Positions 1 to 8,201 are shown, numbered from the stretch's first letter. The stretch is DNA of 64,000 nucleotides from FEN-1191 sp964528845 (GCA_964528845.1 CAZGVE010000007.1:1-64000); one strand, 5' to 3'. Program-made: numbers and translations. The notes: a model not told the origin generated them from the sequence alone.

Positions 1-198
1 CTGGTGTTCGCCGTGCCAGTCGCGTCCTCCGTGCCCTTCATCGCGCCCGTGCCCTTCATCGCGCCCGTGCCCTGCGTCGTGTCCGTGCTCGTCGTGCCGG
101 TCACGGTCCTGCGCATGGGCGATCCCGGCCAACCCCGACGCTGCGCCGAGGATCGCGACAGCGGACCACAAAGCGGTACGCATGCTGAAGGTGTTCAT
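1..198 (-). CDS. Small exported His/Asp/Gly-rich protein, 3' end cut by window edge
   Basis: Only the first 66 codons are present; the frame runs off the left edge. The ATG at 198 follows an AAGGAG sequence eight bases upstream. The first 30 residues look like a Sec signal peptide (polar start, then LWSAVAILGAASGLAGIAHA), with likely cleavage after AHA. The visible mature part is rich in His, Asp, Gly and Arg and is built from hexapeptide repeats of the GHGRDE type, encoded by 18-bp tandem DNA repeats. Such sequence could bind metal ions, but that is inference. It starts 28 bases after the glycine-zipper lipoprotein gene on the same strand, so the two are probably co-transcribed. The family is not recognised. 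Confidence 0.6.
   Translation of the reverse strand, partial: MNTFSMRTALWSAVAILGAASGLAGIAHAQDRDRHDEHGHDAGHGRDEGHGRDEGHGGRDWHGEHQ
31..84 (-). repeat. 18-bp tandem repeat inside the His/Asp-rich gene
   Basis: Two identical 18-bp units at 31-48 and 49-66 are followed by a diverged third unit at 67-84, and traces of a fourth continue to about 102. The period is a multiple of three, so copy-number change would lengthen or shorten the hexapeptide repeat without shifting frame. Confidence 0.8.
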
Positions 199-226
199 GG
201 CTGTAGCTCCTTGAGGGCTGATGCGC

Positions 227-787
227 TCAACCGGTCCTGTAGCCGCGGGCCTCGAGACACGCGCCGATGGCGCGCCGGTAATTCGAGCCGCCCGACGCAT
301 TCGCGTCGTAGCCGCGATCGTAGGCCCGCTGTTCCGCACCGGCCTGGGCCTGCGCCTGCGCGTCCGTGGAGGCACCAAGCGCGGCGCCCGTGAGACCCCC
401 AGCGACTGCCCCGAACCCCGCATCGCGCGGGCCAACGAGTACCGAACCGATGATCGCCCCGGCTATTGCTCCGATCGCTGTATTCGCGCCCGGCGGCGTG
501 GCAGGCTGGACGACTACCCGCTCGCTGGTGCTGGCGCCCGGTCGGCTCGGATCGTAGCCGGACTGCTGCACCGCCCAGACGTGACATTCGTAACGGTCGC
601 GTTCCGTCTGCTCGGGACTCTGTCCCTGCGCGGGGTACAGGATGATGCGCGGCGGCGCGACCTGGGTCTGCACCACGGTGCGCTCTGGAGGAGCCGTGAC
701 GCAGGCGGCCAGCAGCAGCGACACCAGCGCGAGACTTCCGGTCGACATTCGGAACCACGACGCTCGAAAAAATTCGCGATTTCGCAT
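227..787 (-). CDS. Glycine-zipper outer-membrane-type lipoprotein
   Basis: This 186-residue protein starts at an ATG at 787. An N-terminal hydrophobic stretch ends in a lipobox, LLAAC, with Cys29 the predicted lipidated residue; Val follows the Cys, so Lol sorting to the outer membrane would be expected. A second Met at residue 14 could be the true start. Residues about 98-140 form a Gly/Ala-rich segment (AIGAIAGAIIGSVLVG, then GAVAGGLTGAALGA), typical of glycine-zipper proteins that insert in or span membranes. The C-terminus contains YRRAIGACLEARGY, a pattern common in YMGG-like lipoproteins. The precise function is unknown; family precedent suggests envelope integrity or stress. It is the first gene of a likely two-gene operon with the His/Asp-rich exported protein. 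Confidence 0.75.
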   Translation of the reverse strand: MRNREFFRASWFRMSTGSLALVSLLLAACVTAPPERTVVQTQVAPPRIILYPAQGQSPEQTERDRYECHVWAVQQSGYDPSRPGASTSERVVVQPATPPGANTAIGAIAGAIIGSVLVGPRDAGFGAVAGGLTGAALGASTDAQAQAQAGAEQRAYDRGYDANASGGSNYRRAIGACLEARGYRTG

Positions 788-880
788 AATGGCTCCCAGA
801 AACGCACCAGTTCGGCCAGGGTTGACGTACCCGCCACAGGTTAGAGTGGGGCTATCGGCAACAGTTTCAATGCTACCTCG

Positions 881-2608
881 ATGTTCCGCATGAATGACCG
901 CGCCGCGTCGTCCGCGCCCGAGTCTGCGTCCCGGAGCTACGGCGGCCCGCCTGGGCCGCTGCTGTCGCCCGCGCCGTCGGGCGAGCTTGGGCGGCCGCCA
1001 GCGCAGAGCGACCTGTTCCGGCGCATCATTGGCCTGGCCAATCTGTACCGTCTGCTGCTGCCGCCGCTACTGTACGCGATCCTGCTCGCAACCAGCCCGG
1101 CCCCGACCCTCGGGGGCCTGCACCCGCGACTGTTCATCGTCATCTGCGTGATGTACTGGGTATTCGGCGGCCTGCTGGCGTTTGGCGCCCGCGGACGCTG
1201 GACCTCCGTGCAGCTGCGCGTGCTGGTGGACACCACGCTCGATACGGCGGCGATCGCAGGCCTGCTCTATTGCAGCGGGGGCATCGGCAGCGGACTGGGG
1301 ATCCTGCTGGTGATCCCGGTCGGCTCGATGGCACTGCTGGCCGAGGGTGTCGGCGCACTCGTGGTGGCCGCCATCGCAGCGCTCGGCCTGCTCGGGCAGC
1401 AGATTCTCTCGGTGGCTACCGGAGGCGCGCCGGCCAGCGACTATCCAGCCGCCGGCATCCTCGGCGCAGTGGTGTTCCTGGTCGCGCTGACCGCCTGGCC
1501 GGTATCGAAGCGGCTGCGCGAGAGCGAGGCCCAGGTGCGCCGCGCCGAGCTGGATCTGGCCAACCTCGCGCAGCTCTCGCAATACATCGTGCAGCACCTG
1601 CGCGAGAGCATCCTGGTACTCGATGCGGCCGACCGGATTCGCCTGATCAACGAGTCTGCCGCGCAGCTGCTCGGCGACGCGCTGGCGGTGCCGGGCGCGC
1701 TGATCGGCGAAGTCGAGCCGCGGCTGCTCTACCTGCTCGAGACCTGGCGCGGGAATGACACCGCGATCCTGCGCAGCGCCGGCGGCACCTTCGTTTCCGC
1801 CGACGGGGCGCGCGTGATCCGGCCGCACTTCGCGCCGCTCGGCAACAGCGATCCCGCCCCGGTCATCGTGTTCCTGGAGGACACGGGCGAGATCGCGGCC
1901 AAGGTGCAGCAGACCAAGCTCGCGGCACTGGGCAGGCTCTCGGCGAGCATCGCGCACGAGATCCGCAACCCCGTCGGGGCCATGAGCCACGCGGCGCAGC
2001 TGCTGGCCGAGTCTCCGGTGCTCGGCCGCGAGGACCGGCGGCTGACCGAGATCATGCAGGCGAATTCCACGCGCGTGAGCGGCATCATCGACAACGTACT
2101 GCAGCTCTCGCGGCGTGAAGCGCCGCGACCGCAGCGGCTGATGCTCGCCGACTGGGTGACGCGCTTCCGCGAGGAATTCTGTGCGACGCTTCAACTTCCG
2201 GGCCACTGCCTGGTCCAGGACGGTGCCTCCGAGGACGTCGAGGTGCGGATCGACGGCAGCCAGCTGCATCAGATCTTCTGGAACCTGTGCCAGAACAGTG
2301 TCGCGCACGCGCTGCCACATGCCGGCCAGACGCCGATCGAGCTGCGTTTCGGGCGTCTCGGTGGGGTGGGTCGCCCGTTCCTGCAGGTCGCCGACCGGGG
2401 GCCGGGTATTTCGACCACCGACGTCGAACGCATCTTCGAGCCGTTCTTCACGCGTGCTCCGGGCGGCACGGGGCTCGGGCTGTTCCTGGCGCGTGAGCTG
2501 GCCCAGGCCAACGGCGCCACCCTGCTGTACGAGGCGCGCGACGGCGGCGGCAGCATCTTCCGTATCGTATTTGCGGACCCAGACCGTTGGACCGGGGCCT
2601 ATTCCTGA
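881..2608 (+). CDS. pilS: PilS, membrane sensor histidine kinase for type IV pilin expression
   Basis: This 575-residue kinase autophosphorylates and passes phosphate to PilR. About six transmembrane helices lie between residues 50 and 208. A PAS-like linker follows at about 230-335, then the dimerisation/phosphoacceptor domain with SIASIAHEIRNP-type H box (seen as LSASIAHEIRNP, His359), and a HATPase domain with N box (FWNLCQNSVAHAL), G1 (DRGPGIS) and G2 (GGTGLGL). Six N-terminal helices and this neighbour order are the PilS pattern. ATG codons at 881 and 890 are both possible starts, and neither has a strong ribosome site. The gene ends 14 bases before pilR, so the pair is an operon. Confidence 0.93.
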   Translation: MFRMNDRAASSAPESASRSYGGPPGPLLSPAPSGELGRPPAQSDLFRRIIGLANLYRLLLPPLLYAILLATSPAPTLGGLHPRLFIVICVMYWVFGGLLAFGARGRWTSVQLRVLVDTTLDTAAIAGLLYCSGGIGSGLGILLVIPVGSMALLAEGVGALVVAAIAALGLLGQQILSVATGGAPASDYPAAGILGAVVFLVALTAWPVSKRLRESEAQVRRAELDLANLAQLSQYIVQHLRESILVLDAADRIRLINESAAQLLGDALAVPGALIGEVEPRLLYLLETWRGNDTAILRSAGGTFVSADGARVIRPHFAPLGNSDPAPVIVFLEDTGEIAAKVQQTKLAALGRLSASIAHEIRNPVGAMSHAAQLLAESPVLGREDRRLTEIMQANSTRVSGIIDNVLQLSRREAPRPQRLMLADWVTRFREEFCATLQLPGHCLVQDGASEDVEVRIDGSQLHQIFWNLCQNSVAHALPHAGQTPIELRFGRLGGVGRPFLQVADRGPGISTTDVERIFEPFFTRAPGGTGLGLFLARELAQANGATLLYEARDGGGSIFRIVFADPDRWTGAYS

Positions 2609-2622
2609 GATACTTGCGGCGC

Positions 2623-4035
2623 ATGACAGCCGCGCCGACCGTACTGATCGTCGATGATGAGCCAGACCTCATAGAGCTGGTATCCCTGACCCTCGGGCGC
2701 ATGAGCCTGCAGACCGCGTCCGCCTCGAACCTCGAGGGCGCGCGCGCCCAGCTTGCGAGCCGGCGCTTCGACCTGTGCCTGACCGACATGCGGCTGCCGG
2801 ATGGGGACGGCCTGGATCTGGTCGCCTACATCCAGGAACACCACCCCGACCTGCCGGTGGCTGTCATCACCGCACATGGCAACGTCGAATCGGCGGTCCG
2901 AGCCCTGAAATCCGGCGCCTTTGATTTCGTCTCCAAGCCACTCGACCTGGGCGTGCTGCGCAAACTGGTCGCGACCGCGATCAAGCTGGTCGAGCGCACC
3001 GACTCCGCCAGCGAAGCAGCCGCGGCCGCAGCTGCCCTGCCGGCCCAGGGGCCGCGCCTGATGGGCCACTCGCAGATCATGAGTTCGCTGCGCGAGTTGA
3101 TCGCGCGCGTTGCGCGCAGCCAGGCCCCCGTGCACATCAGCGGCGAGTCGGGCACCGGCAAGGAACTGGTGGCACGGCTGGTCCACGCCAGCGGTCCGCG
3201 GCACGACAACTCCTTCGTTCCGGTGAACTGCGGCGCGATCCCGTCCGAGCTGATGGAGAGTGAGCTGTTCGGCCACAAGCGCGGCAGCTTCACCGGCGCG
3301 ATCGCCGACAAGAAAGGGCTCGTGCAGAGCGCCGAGGGCGGCACGTTGTTCCTGGACGAAGTCGCCGACCTGCCGCTGCACATGCAGGTCAAACTGCTGC
3401 GTCTGATCCAGGAGAAGACCGCGCGGCCCGTGGGCGAGCAGCGCGAGGTGCCGGTGGACGTGCGCGTACTGTCCGCGACGCATAAGAATCTCGCCGAGCT
3501 GGTGGCTCAGGGCCGCTTCCGCGAGGACCTTTACTACCGGATCAACGTGATCGAGCTGCGCGTGCCCGCGCTGCGCGAGCACCGCGAAGACATCCCGGAA
3601 CTGGCCGAGGCGATGCTGCAACGCCTCTCTGGCCGGCTCGGACTGGCGGCGCCGCGCATCAGCCCACCGGCGCGAGCGGCGCTGGAGCGCTATGGATTCC
3701 CGGGCAACGTGCGTGAGCTGGAGAACATCCTGGAGCGGGCGACGGCGCTGTCGGTATCGGGCATCATCGAGGAAGCGGACCTGCAGCTGCGCGCCGGCAG
3801 TTTGCCCGGAGCGCCGGCGGCCAACGCGGCTCCTGCTGCGGCGATCAGCACACACATGCCGACTCCCGGCGCCGATGCGGCTGGAGCACTCGGCGAGCAT
3901 CTCGAAACCATCGAGCGCGAGGCGATCATCAAAGCGCTCGAGCAGACACGCTACAACAAGACTGCCGCGGCGAAGCTGCTCGGCATGAGCTTCCGCGCGC
4001 TGCGCTATCGGGTCAAGAAGCTCAAGATCGAATAG
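2623..4035 (+). CDS. pilR: PilR, sigma-54-dependent response regulator
   Basis: This 470-residue activator of pilin transcription starts at the ATG at 2623, because an upstream in-frame codon would overlap pilS and add residues outside the receiver domain. The receiver domain occupies about 5-120, with phospho-acceptor Asp55 (LTDMRLPDGDG) and the conserved Lys in SKP. The AAA+ domain, about 145-385, has Walker A GESGTGKE (174-181), the sigma-54 contact loop as GSFTGA (221-226) and Walker B TLFLDE. A Fis-type helix-turn-helix ends the protein (NKTAAAKLLGMSFRALRYR). It would act with RpoN, encoded at 50.6 kb, on the sigma-54 promoter before the second pilin gene. Confidence 0.95.
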   Translation: MTAAPTVLIVDDEPDLIELVSLTLGRMSLQTASASNLEGARAQLASRRFDLCLTDMRLPDGDGLDLVAYIQEHHPDLPVAVITAHGNVESAVRALKSGAFDFVSKPLDLGVLRKLVATAIKLVERTDSASEAAAAAAALPAQGPRLMGHSQIMSSLRELIARVARSQAPVHISGESGTGKELVARLVHASGPRHDNSFVPVNCGAIPSELMESELFGHKRGSFTGAIADKKGLVQSAEGGTLFLDEVADLPLHMQVKLLRLIQEKTARPVGEQREVPVDVRVLSATHKNLAELVAQGRFREDLYYRINVIELRVPALREHREDIPELAEAMLQRLSGRLGLAAPRISPPARAALERYGFPGNVRELENILERATALSVSGIIEEADLQLRAGSLPGAPAANAAPAAAISTHMPTPGADAAGALGEHLETIEREAIIKALEQTRYNKTAAAKLLGMSFRALRYRVKKLKIE

Positions 4036-4039
4036 CGGC

Positions 4040-4717
4040 TCAGAAGCGCAAGCCCACCGTCAGCGGCCAGTACTCGATCGGCGTCGGCGTCTCGACCCGC
4101 CGGTACTGGGCCTCGATGAACCAGCTCTGCGCCCAATACAGCGGGAACTCCATGCCGACGCCGGCATTCCAGGACAGGCGCGTCGCACCATAAAGGTCAC
4201 CGTAGTCGTAGCCGCAACCGTAATGCGGATCACAGCCGCCGGCATAACCACCGTCGAAATAGCGGTCCGAATGCAAGCGCACATAGGCGAAGCCGACCTG
4301 TCCGAGCGCGTAGAGATGCGCGCGTGCGGTCCATGGGATGCGCATGACGCCACCAATCGCCCCTGAGGACACCGTGCCTACCCCGCGACCAAAGCCGGCC
4401 GTGCCGGGTTCGAGACCGTTGCCGGCGTAGTTGCCATTGGCGGCGTAGGCGCTGTAGCTCACGTCAGCGCGCACGCCGAGCGCCCCCGCGTCCGGAAAGT
4501 AGCTGAACCCTCCCTCCACGAGCCAGCCGCCGTCGAGGTAATCAGAGGTGGTCCCGCTGGTATTGCTGAATCCCGTCGCGACATGCCACTGGGCCACATC
4601 AGAATGTACGCCACCGTACGAACCGTAGCCCTGGGCCTGGACCAGCGCCGCGGATCCAAACAGGCCGCCTGCCAGCGCAAGGAGCGCGAGCGCGATTCGA
4701 GAACGAGAGATTGGCAT
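4040..4717 (-). CDS. Outer-membrane beta-barrel protein of unknown role
   Basis: This 225-residue protein starts at an ATG at 4717, preceded by AGGAA. Residues 1-29 are a signal peptide (SRSRIALALLALAGG, ending near VQAQG). The mature part alternates polar and hydrophobic residues, is rich in Gly, Tyr and Ser, and ends in LTVGLRF; a terminal Phe is the usual signal for barrel insertion. An eight-strand OmpA/OmpW-like barrel is likely by length. A Cys-containing Gly/Tyr loop (GGCDPHYGCGYDYGD) looks surface-exposed and could hold a disulfide. The gene lies tail-to-tail with pilR, four bases apart, and divergent from pilA1. No direct link to pili can be shown. Confidence 0.7.
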   Translation of the reverse strand: MPISRSRIALALLALAGGLFGSAALVQAQGYGSYGGVHSDVAQWHVATGFSNTSGTTSDYLDGGWLVEGGFSYFPDAGALGVRADVSYSAYAANGNYAGNGLEPGTAGFGRGVGTVSSGAIGGVMRIPWTARAHLYALGQVGFAYVRLHSDRYFDGGYAGGCDPHYGCGYDYGDLYGATRLSWNAGVGMEFPLYWAQSWFIEAQYRRVETPTPIEYWPLTVGLRF

Positions 4718-4830
4718 GAACGCTTCCTGTTGCGACACCGCAGAGTTTGACAATAACGCGGCACCGCGCGCACCGACTGACATGAGGCTTGGAGTGCTGG
4801 AAAACAAGGATGTTCCGAAGCGCGCAGGTC

Positions 4831-4859
4831 TTACCGACTGCCGCGCGAGCGTTTAGAAT
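4831..4859 (+). promoter_or_regulatory. Possible sigma-70 promoter before pilA1
   Basis: TTACCG, a 17-base spacer and TAGAAT lie about 110 bases before the first pilin start. The -10 matches five of six consensus positions, the -35 only three. No sigma-54 element could be found in this interval, unlike before pilA2. Confidence 0.3.
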
Positions 4860-4968
4860 GTCGCACAGAAAAGACCGATGCCTGGATCGGGCGCCGTGGT
4901 GGGGTGCGTCCCCCGGGCCGTGTGACACGGCGAGCATCAGAAGAAACACGCTCGGAGATTCGAACCCA

Positions 4969-5484
4969 ATGAAGGCAACTCAGAACGGCTTCACGCTGAT
5001 CGAGCTGATGATCGTGGTCGCGATCATCGGCATCCTGGCCGCGATCGCGATTCCCGCCTACCAGGACTACACCGTGCGCTCCAAGGTCACGGAGGGCATC
5101 AATCTCGCGGGCGCGGCGGAGACCACGGTCGCCGAAGGATGGCAATCCGGTGATGTCGCCGGGCTCGCAGCGGCCGCCGGATCCTTCACCTTCGTGCGCA
5201 CCAAGTACGTCAACAACATCCAGATCGATCCGGCCGATGGCCACATTACCGTTACCTACCGGACCACCGCGGGCGCTGTCCCGCAATTGCTGGCCGGAGG
5301 GGGCGGCAACCAGATCACCTTGACGCCGAGCATCGGCGGCGCGCAGCTCGTCGCGGGCGCCGTCGGCAACATCGACTGGGCCTGCGCGTCGGCAACCAAC
5401 GCGACGGCAACCTCCAACAATCTGTTCGTCGACCCACCGGGCAACCCGGTGCTCGCCAATTACGTGCCGACCCAATGCAAGTAG
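4969..5484 (+). CDS. pilA: Type IV major pilin subunit, first copy
   Basis: This 171-residue prepilin starts at the ATG at 4969; the upstream open frame has no pilin features. A seven-residue leader ending in Gly precedes FTLIELMIVVAIIGILAAIA, the class IVa cleavage and assembly sequence with mature Phe1 and Glu5, to be processed by PilD. The globular domain has two Cys residues near the end (WACASAT and PTQCK), the usual disulfide-bonded loop. It shares the first half and the C-terminal loop with the next gene but differs in the middle, so the two look like a tandem duplication followed by divergence. It stands apart from the sigma-54 promoter and may be expressed differently from pilA2. Confidence 0.93.
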   Translation: MKATQNGFTLIELMIVVAIIGILAAIAIPAYQDYTVRSKVTEGINLAGAAETTVAEGWQSGDVAGLAAAAGSFTFVRTKYVNNIQIDPADGHITVTYRTTAGAVPQLLAGGGGNQITLTPSIGGAQLVAGAVGNIDWACASATNATATSNNLFVDPPGNPVLANYVPTQCK

Positions 5485-5611
5485 GCGCCGGCGCGGGCTC
5501 GCTACGCGGCTGACGATACGCGTCACATTCTGACCCGAAGCGGCACGCTGTCGCCGGGTGGGGCCAGTGCTTAAGTCAAGGCGCCGTTTCTTCCGCTGGC
5601 GTCCCGAATAA

Positions 5612-5624
5612 AATCAAACACTTG
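5612..5624 (+). promoter_or_regulatory. Putative IHF-binding site upstream of pilA2
   Basis: AATCAAACACTTG matches the IHF consensus WATCAANNNNTTR at every defined position. It lies 16 bases upstream of the sigma-54 promoter. IHF bending is common at sigma-54 promoters, but binding here is inferred only from the motif. Confidence 0.4.
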
Positions 5625-5640
5625 ATCGGGCACGGCATGC

Positions 5641-5656
5641 TGGCATGCCGATTGCT
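5641..5656 (+). promoter_or_regulatory. Sigma-54 (-24/-12) promoter of pilA2
   Basis: TGGCATGCCGATTGCT fits the sigma-54 consensus TGGCACG-N4-TTGCW with one mismatch (T for C), and the GG and GC doublets have correct spacing. Transcription would begin near 5667, giving a leader of about 50 bases before the ATG at 5715. The activator is most likely PilR, encoded 1.6 kb upstream. Confidence 0.72.
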
Positions 5657-5714
5657 TCTTCTAGTCCAGCGGCTGCACGGCCGCAGCCCCTCAACATACG
5701 GAGTCTCCTGCGCC

Positions 5715-6215
5715 ATGAAGAAGCTTCAGAAAGGTTTTACGCTGATCGAGTTGATGATCGTCGTCGCGATCATCGGCATCCTGGCCGCGATTGCGATCCC
5801 GGCCTATCAGGACTACACGGTGCGTTCGAAGGTCACGGAAGGTATCAACCTCGCCGCGGCCGCCGAAACGACCGTCTCGGAAGGCTGGCAGTCGGGTGAC
5901 ATCGCGGGCCTGAATGCCGCGGCGACCGCCTGGAACTTCACTGCGACCAAGTATGTGACCGCCATTACGATCGCCCAGAACACGGGTCTGATCACGGTCA
6001 CCTACAACAACGGCGCGGGTGGCATACCGCAGCTTGCGGCGGCCTACACGATCACGTTCCAGCCGAACATCGGCGGCGCCGCCCTCGTGGCCGGTGCGGT
6101 CGGTAACATCGACTGGGCCTGTTCGTCGGCGACGCATGCGACGGCGACGTCCAACGGTCTGACCGCGACCGCCGGCACGATGCCCGCCAAGTACGTCCCG
6201 ACGCAGTGCAAGTAA
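5715..6215 (+). CDS. pilA: Type IV major pilin subunit, second copy
   Basis: This 166-residue prepilin starts at the ATG at 5715. The leader MKKLQKG is more basic than that of the first copy; the following hydrophobic helix is identical to it. The segment up to about residue 55 and the end (AGAVGNIDWAC to YVPTQCK) are nearly the same in both, while the central beta region has diverged. Cys residues in WACSSAT and at the penultimate position form the expected disulfide loop. It sits behind a sigma-54 promoter and in front of a strong terminator, so it is a single-gene transcription unit. It is the likelier PilS/PilR-controlled major pilin of the two. Confidence 0.93.
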   Translation: MKKLQKGFTLIELMIVVAIIGILAAIAIPAYQDYTVRSKVTEGINLAAAAETTVSEGWQSGDIAGLNAAATAWNFTATKYVTAITIAQNTGLITVTYNNGAGGIPQLAAAYTITFQPNIGGAALVAGAVGNIDWACSSATHATATSNGLTATAGTMPAKYVPTQCK

Positions 6216-6233
6216 GGCCTGCCTGACGGACCC

Positions 6234-6262
6234 TTCCGGATCCCGATATTCAGGATCCGGAA
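6234..6262 (+). repeat. Perfect inverted repeat directly before the pilA2 terminator
   Basis: TTCCGGATCC and GGATCCGGAA flank a nine-base loop. The ten-base stem would form an RNA hairpin seven bases before the terminator stem. It may protect the 3' end of the pilin mRNA. Confidence 0.6.
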
Positions 6263-6269
6263 ATCCACG

Positions 6270-6300
6270 GAAGCCCCTCTCCGGAGGGGCTTCTTCTTTT
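6270..6300 (+). terminator. Rho-independent terminator after pilA2
   Basis: A ten-base perfect stem (GAAGCCCCTC with GAGGGGCTTC) encloses a TCCG tetraloop and is followed by TTCTTTT. It is the clearest intrinsic terminator in the window and separates the pilin unit from pilB. Confidence 0.93.
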
Positions 6301-6436
6301 GGGAAGCCAATCACGCAGACTCGCGGGCCGATATGCAACCATTGGACGGCATTTGACATTGCCGGAGCATGCCTCTTAGATAGGCCTGCTCGTTTCACTG
6401 CGTTTGCATTTAGGGGCCGGGCACAGCGCTAAGTAC

Positions 6437-8179
6437 ATGAACGATAACGTTTCTTTGGCGATGAGCTCGTCCCGGTCGAACCTGGGGGGTCTGCCCCAGC
6501 GCCTGGTCATGGACGGCGTGGTCGATGAGTCCGGAATGCACGCCGCCCTGCAGGCCGCGTCGGAGAAGAAGACCAGCTTCGTGACCCAGCTGGTGCAGGC
6601 CGGGACCGTCCGGGCGCGCGACATCGCGATCGCCGCGGCGGCCGAGTACGGTGTACCGCTGTTTGACCTCGATGCGCTCGCCATCGACCTCGACGCGGTC
6701 CGCAGCGTGTCCGAGAAGCTGCTGGCCAAGCATCGCGTGCTGCCGCTGTTCCGCCGCGGCAAGCGCCTGTTCGTCGGTGTCGCCGACCCGACCAATCAGC
6801 ACGCCATCGATGAGATCAAGTTCCAGTGCGGCATGTCGGTCGAGGCGATCGTCGTCGAGGACGACAAGCTGCAGAAGCTGCTCGACAAGGCGATCGACCA
6901 GGTCGACACCTCGATGCCCAACCTCGGGGACGACGAGGGGGTCGATCTCGAGGCCCTCGAAGTCTCGGGTGGCGAGGAGGAAATCGGCGGCGACATCGCG
7001 CGCGATGACGTCGAAGACGCGCCGATCGTGCGCTTCGTCAACAAGGTGCTGCTCGACGCGATCCGCCGTGGCGCCTCGGACATCCATTTCGAACCGTACG
7101 AGAAGATCTTCCGCGTCCGCTTCCGGATGGACGGCGTGCTGCGCGAGATCACGCAGCCGCCGGTGCAGCTCACCGGCAAGATCGCCGCGCGCCTGAAGGT
7201 CATGGCGCGGCTGGACATCGCGGAGCGCCGGGTGCCGCAGGACGGACGCATCAAGATGCGCCTGTCCAAGACCCGCGCGATCGACTTTCGCGTCAGTTCC
7301 TGCCCGACGCTGTACGGCGAGAAGATCGTACTGCGAATCCTCGATCCCTCGCAGGCGATGCTCGGCATCGATGCGCTGGGCTACGAGCCGCTCCAGAAGC
7401 AGCTCTACATGAAGCACCTGGCCAAACCCCAGGGCATGATTCTCGTGACCGGACCGACCGGCAGCGGCAAGACCGTGTCGCTCTACACCGGACTGAACAT
7501 CCTCAATCGCGAGGATACGAACATCTCGACCGCGGAGGACCCGGCGGAAATCAACCTGCCAGGCGTCAACCAGGTCAACGTGAACAACAAGGTCGGGCTG
7601 ACTTTCGCGGCCGCGCTGCGCGCGTTCCTGCGCCAGGACCCAGACGTGGTCATGGTCGGCGAGGTGCGCGATCTCGAGACCGCGGAGATTGCGATCAAGG
7701 CGGCGCAGACCGGCCACCTCGTGCTCTCGACGCTGCACACCAACGATGCGCCCCAGACCCTCACGCGTCTGGTGGACATGGGCGTCAAGCCGTATGCGAT
7801 CGCGACCTCGGTGAGCCTGATCATCGCGCAGCGGCTCGCACGCCGCCTGTGCTCGCACTGCAAGCAGCCGCTGGACGTACCGGCCGAGGCACTGCGCAAG
7901 GAAGGCTTCCAGGAGAGCGACATCGCCGCAGGCATCAAGGTGTATGGCCCCAAGGGCTGCGGCAATTGCACCGAGGGCTACAAGGGCCGGGTCGGCATCT
8001 ACCAGGTCATGGAAGTCTCCGATGCGCTCGGACGCATCATCATGGCGGGCGGCAATGCGATCGACATCGCCGACCAGGCGGCGAAGGAAGGAGTCTGGGA
8101 CCTCCGGCGCTCTGGCCTCGAGAAAGTGAAGGCCGGCATGACCAGCCTCGAAGAGATCAACAGCGTCACCCTCGAGTGA
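6437..8179 (+). CDS. pilB: PilB, type IV pilus extension ATPase
   Basis: This 580-residue cytoplasmic ATPase powers pilin polymerisation at the inner-membrane platform PilC. The N-terminal GspE/MshEN-type domain covers about 15-155. The ATPase core has Walker A GPTGSGKT (339-346), an Asp box around DPAEINLPGVNQ, Walker B DPDVVMVGEVRD and the His box TGHLVLSTLHTND. Two CxxC pairs near the C-terminus (CSHC, then CGNC) form the zinc-binding element of the PilB/GspE family. The ATG at 6437 was chosen over a TTG at 6404. It begins the pilB-pilC-pilD-coaE-zapD run, with 22 bases to pilC. Confidence 0.95.
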   Translation: MNDNVSLAMSSSRSNLGGLPQRLVMDGVVDESGMHAALQAASEKKTSFVTQLVQAGTVRARDIAIAAAAEYGVPLFDLDALAIDLDAVRSVSEKLLAKHRVLPLFRRGKRLFVGVADPTNQHAIDEIKFQCGMSVEAIVVEDDKLQKLLDKAIDQVDTSMPNLGDDEGVDLEALEVSGGEEEIGGDIARDDVEDAPIVRFVNKVLLDAIRRGASDIHFEPYEKIFRVRFRMDGVLREITQPPVQLTGKIAARLKVMARLDIAERRVPQDGRIKMRLSKTRAIDFRVSSCPTLYGEKIVLRILDPSQAMLGIDALGYEPLQKQLYMKHLAKPQGMILVTGPTGSGKTVSLYTGLNILNREDTNISTAEDPAEINLPGVNQVNVNNKVGLTFAAALRAFLRQDPDVVMVGEVRDLETAEIAIKAAQTGHLVLSTLHTNDAPQTLTRLVDMGVKPYAIATSVSLIIAQRLARRLCSHCKQPLDVPAEALRKEGFQESDIAAGIKVYGPKGCGNCTEGYKGRVGIYQVMEVSDALGRIIMAGGNAIDIADQAAKEGVWDLRRSGLEKVKAGMTSLEEINSVTLE

Positions 8180-8201
8180 CCTCAAGCAGGACACCTGAAC
8201 C

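Noticed and set aside
1067..2320. 417-codon open frame on the minus strand
   Set aside because: It is antisense to pilS, which has all kinase motifs; the reverse frame is low-complexity.
4789..4968. 60-residue upstream extension of the first pilin
   Set aside because: It has no pilin leader features; the short leader starting at 4969 matches class IVa prepilins.
4741..4968. Sigma-54 promoter before the first pilin
   Set aside because: I looked for TGGCA-N6-TTGC variants and found none with correct spacing.
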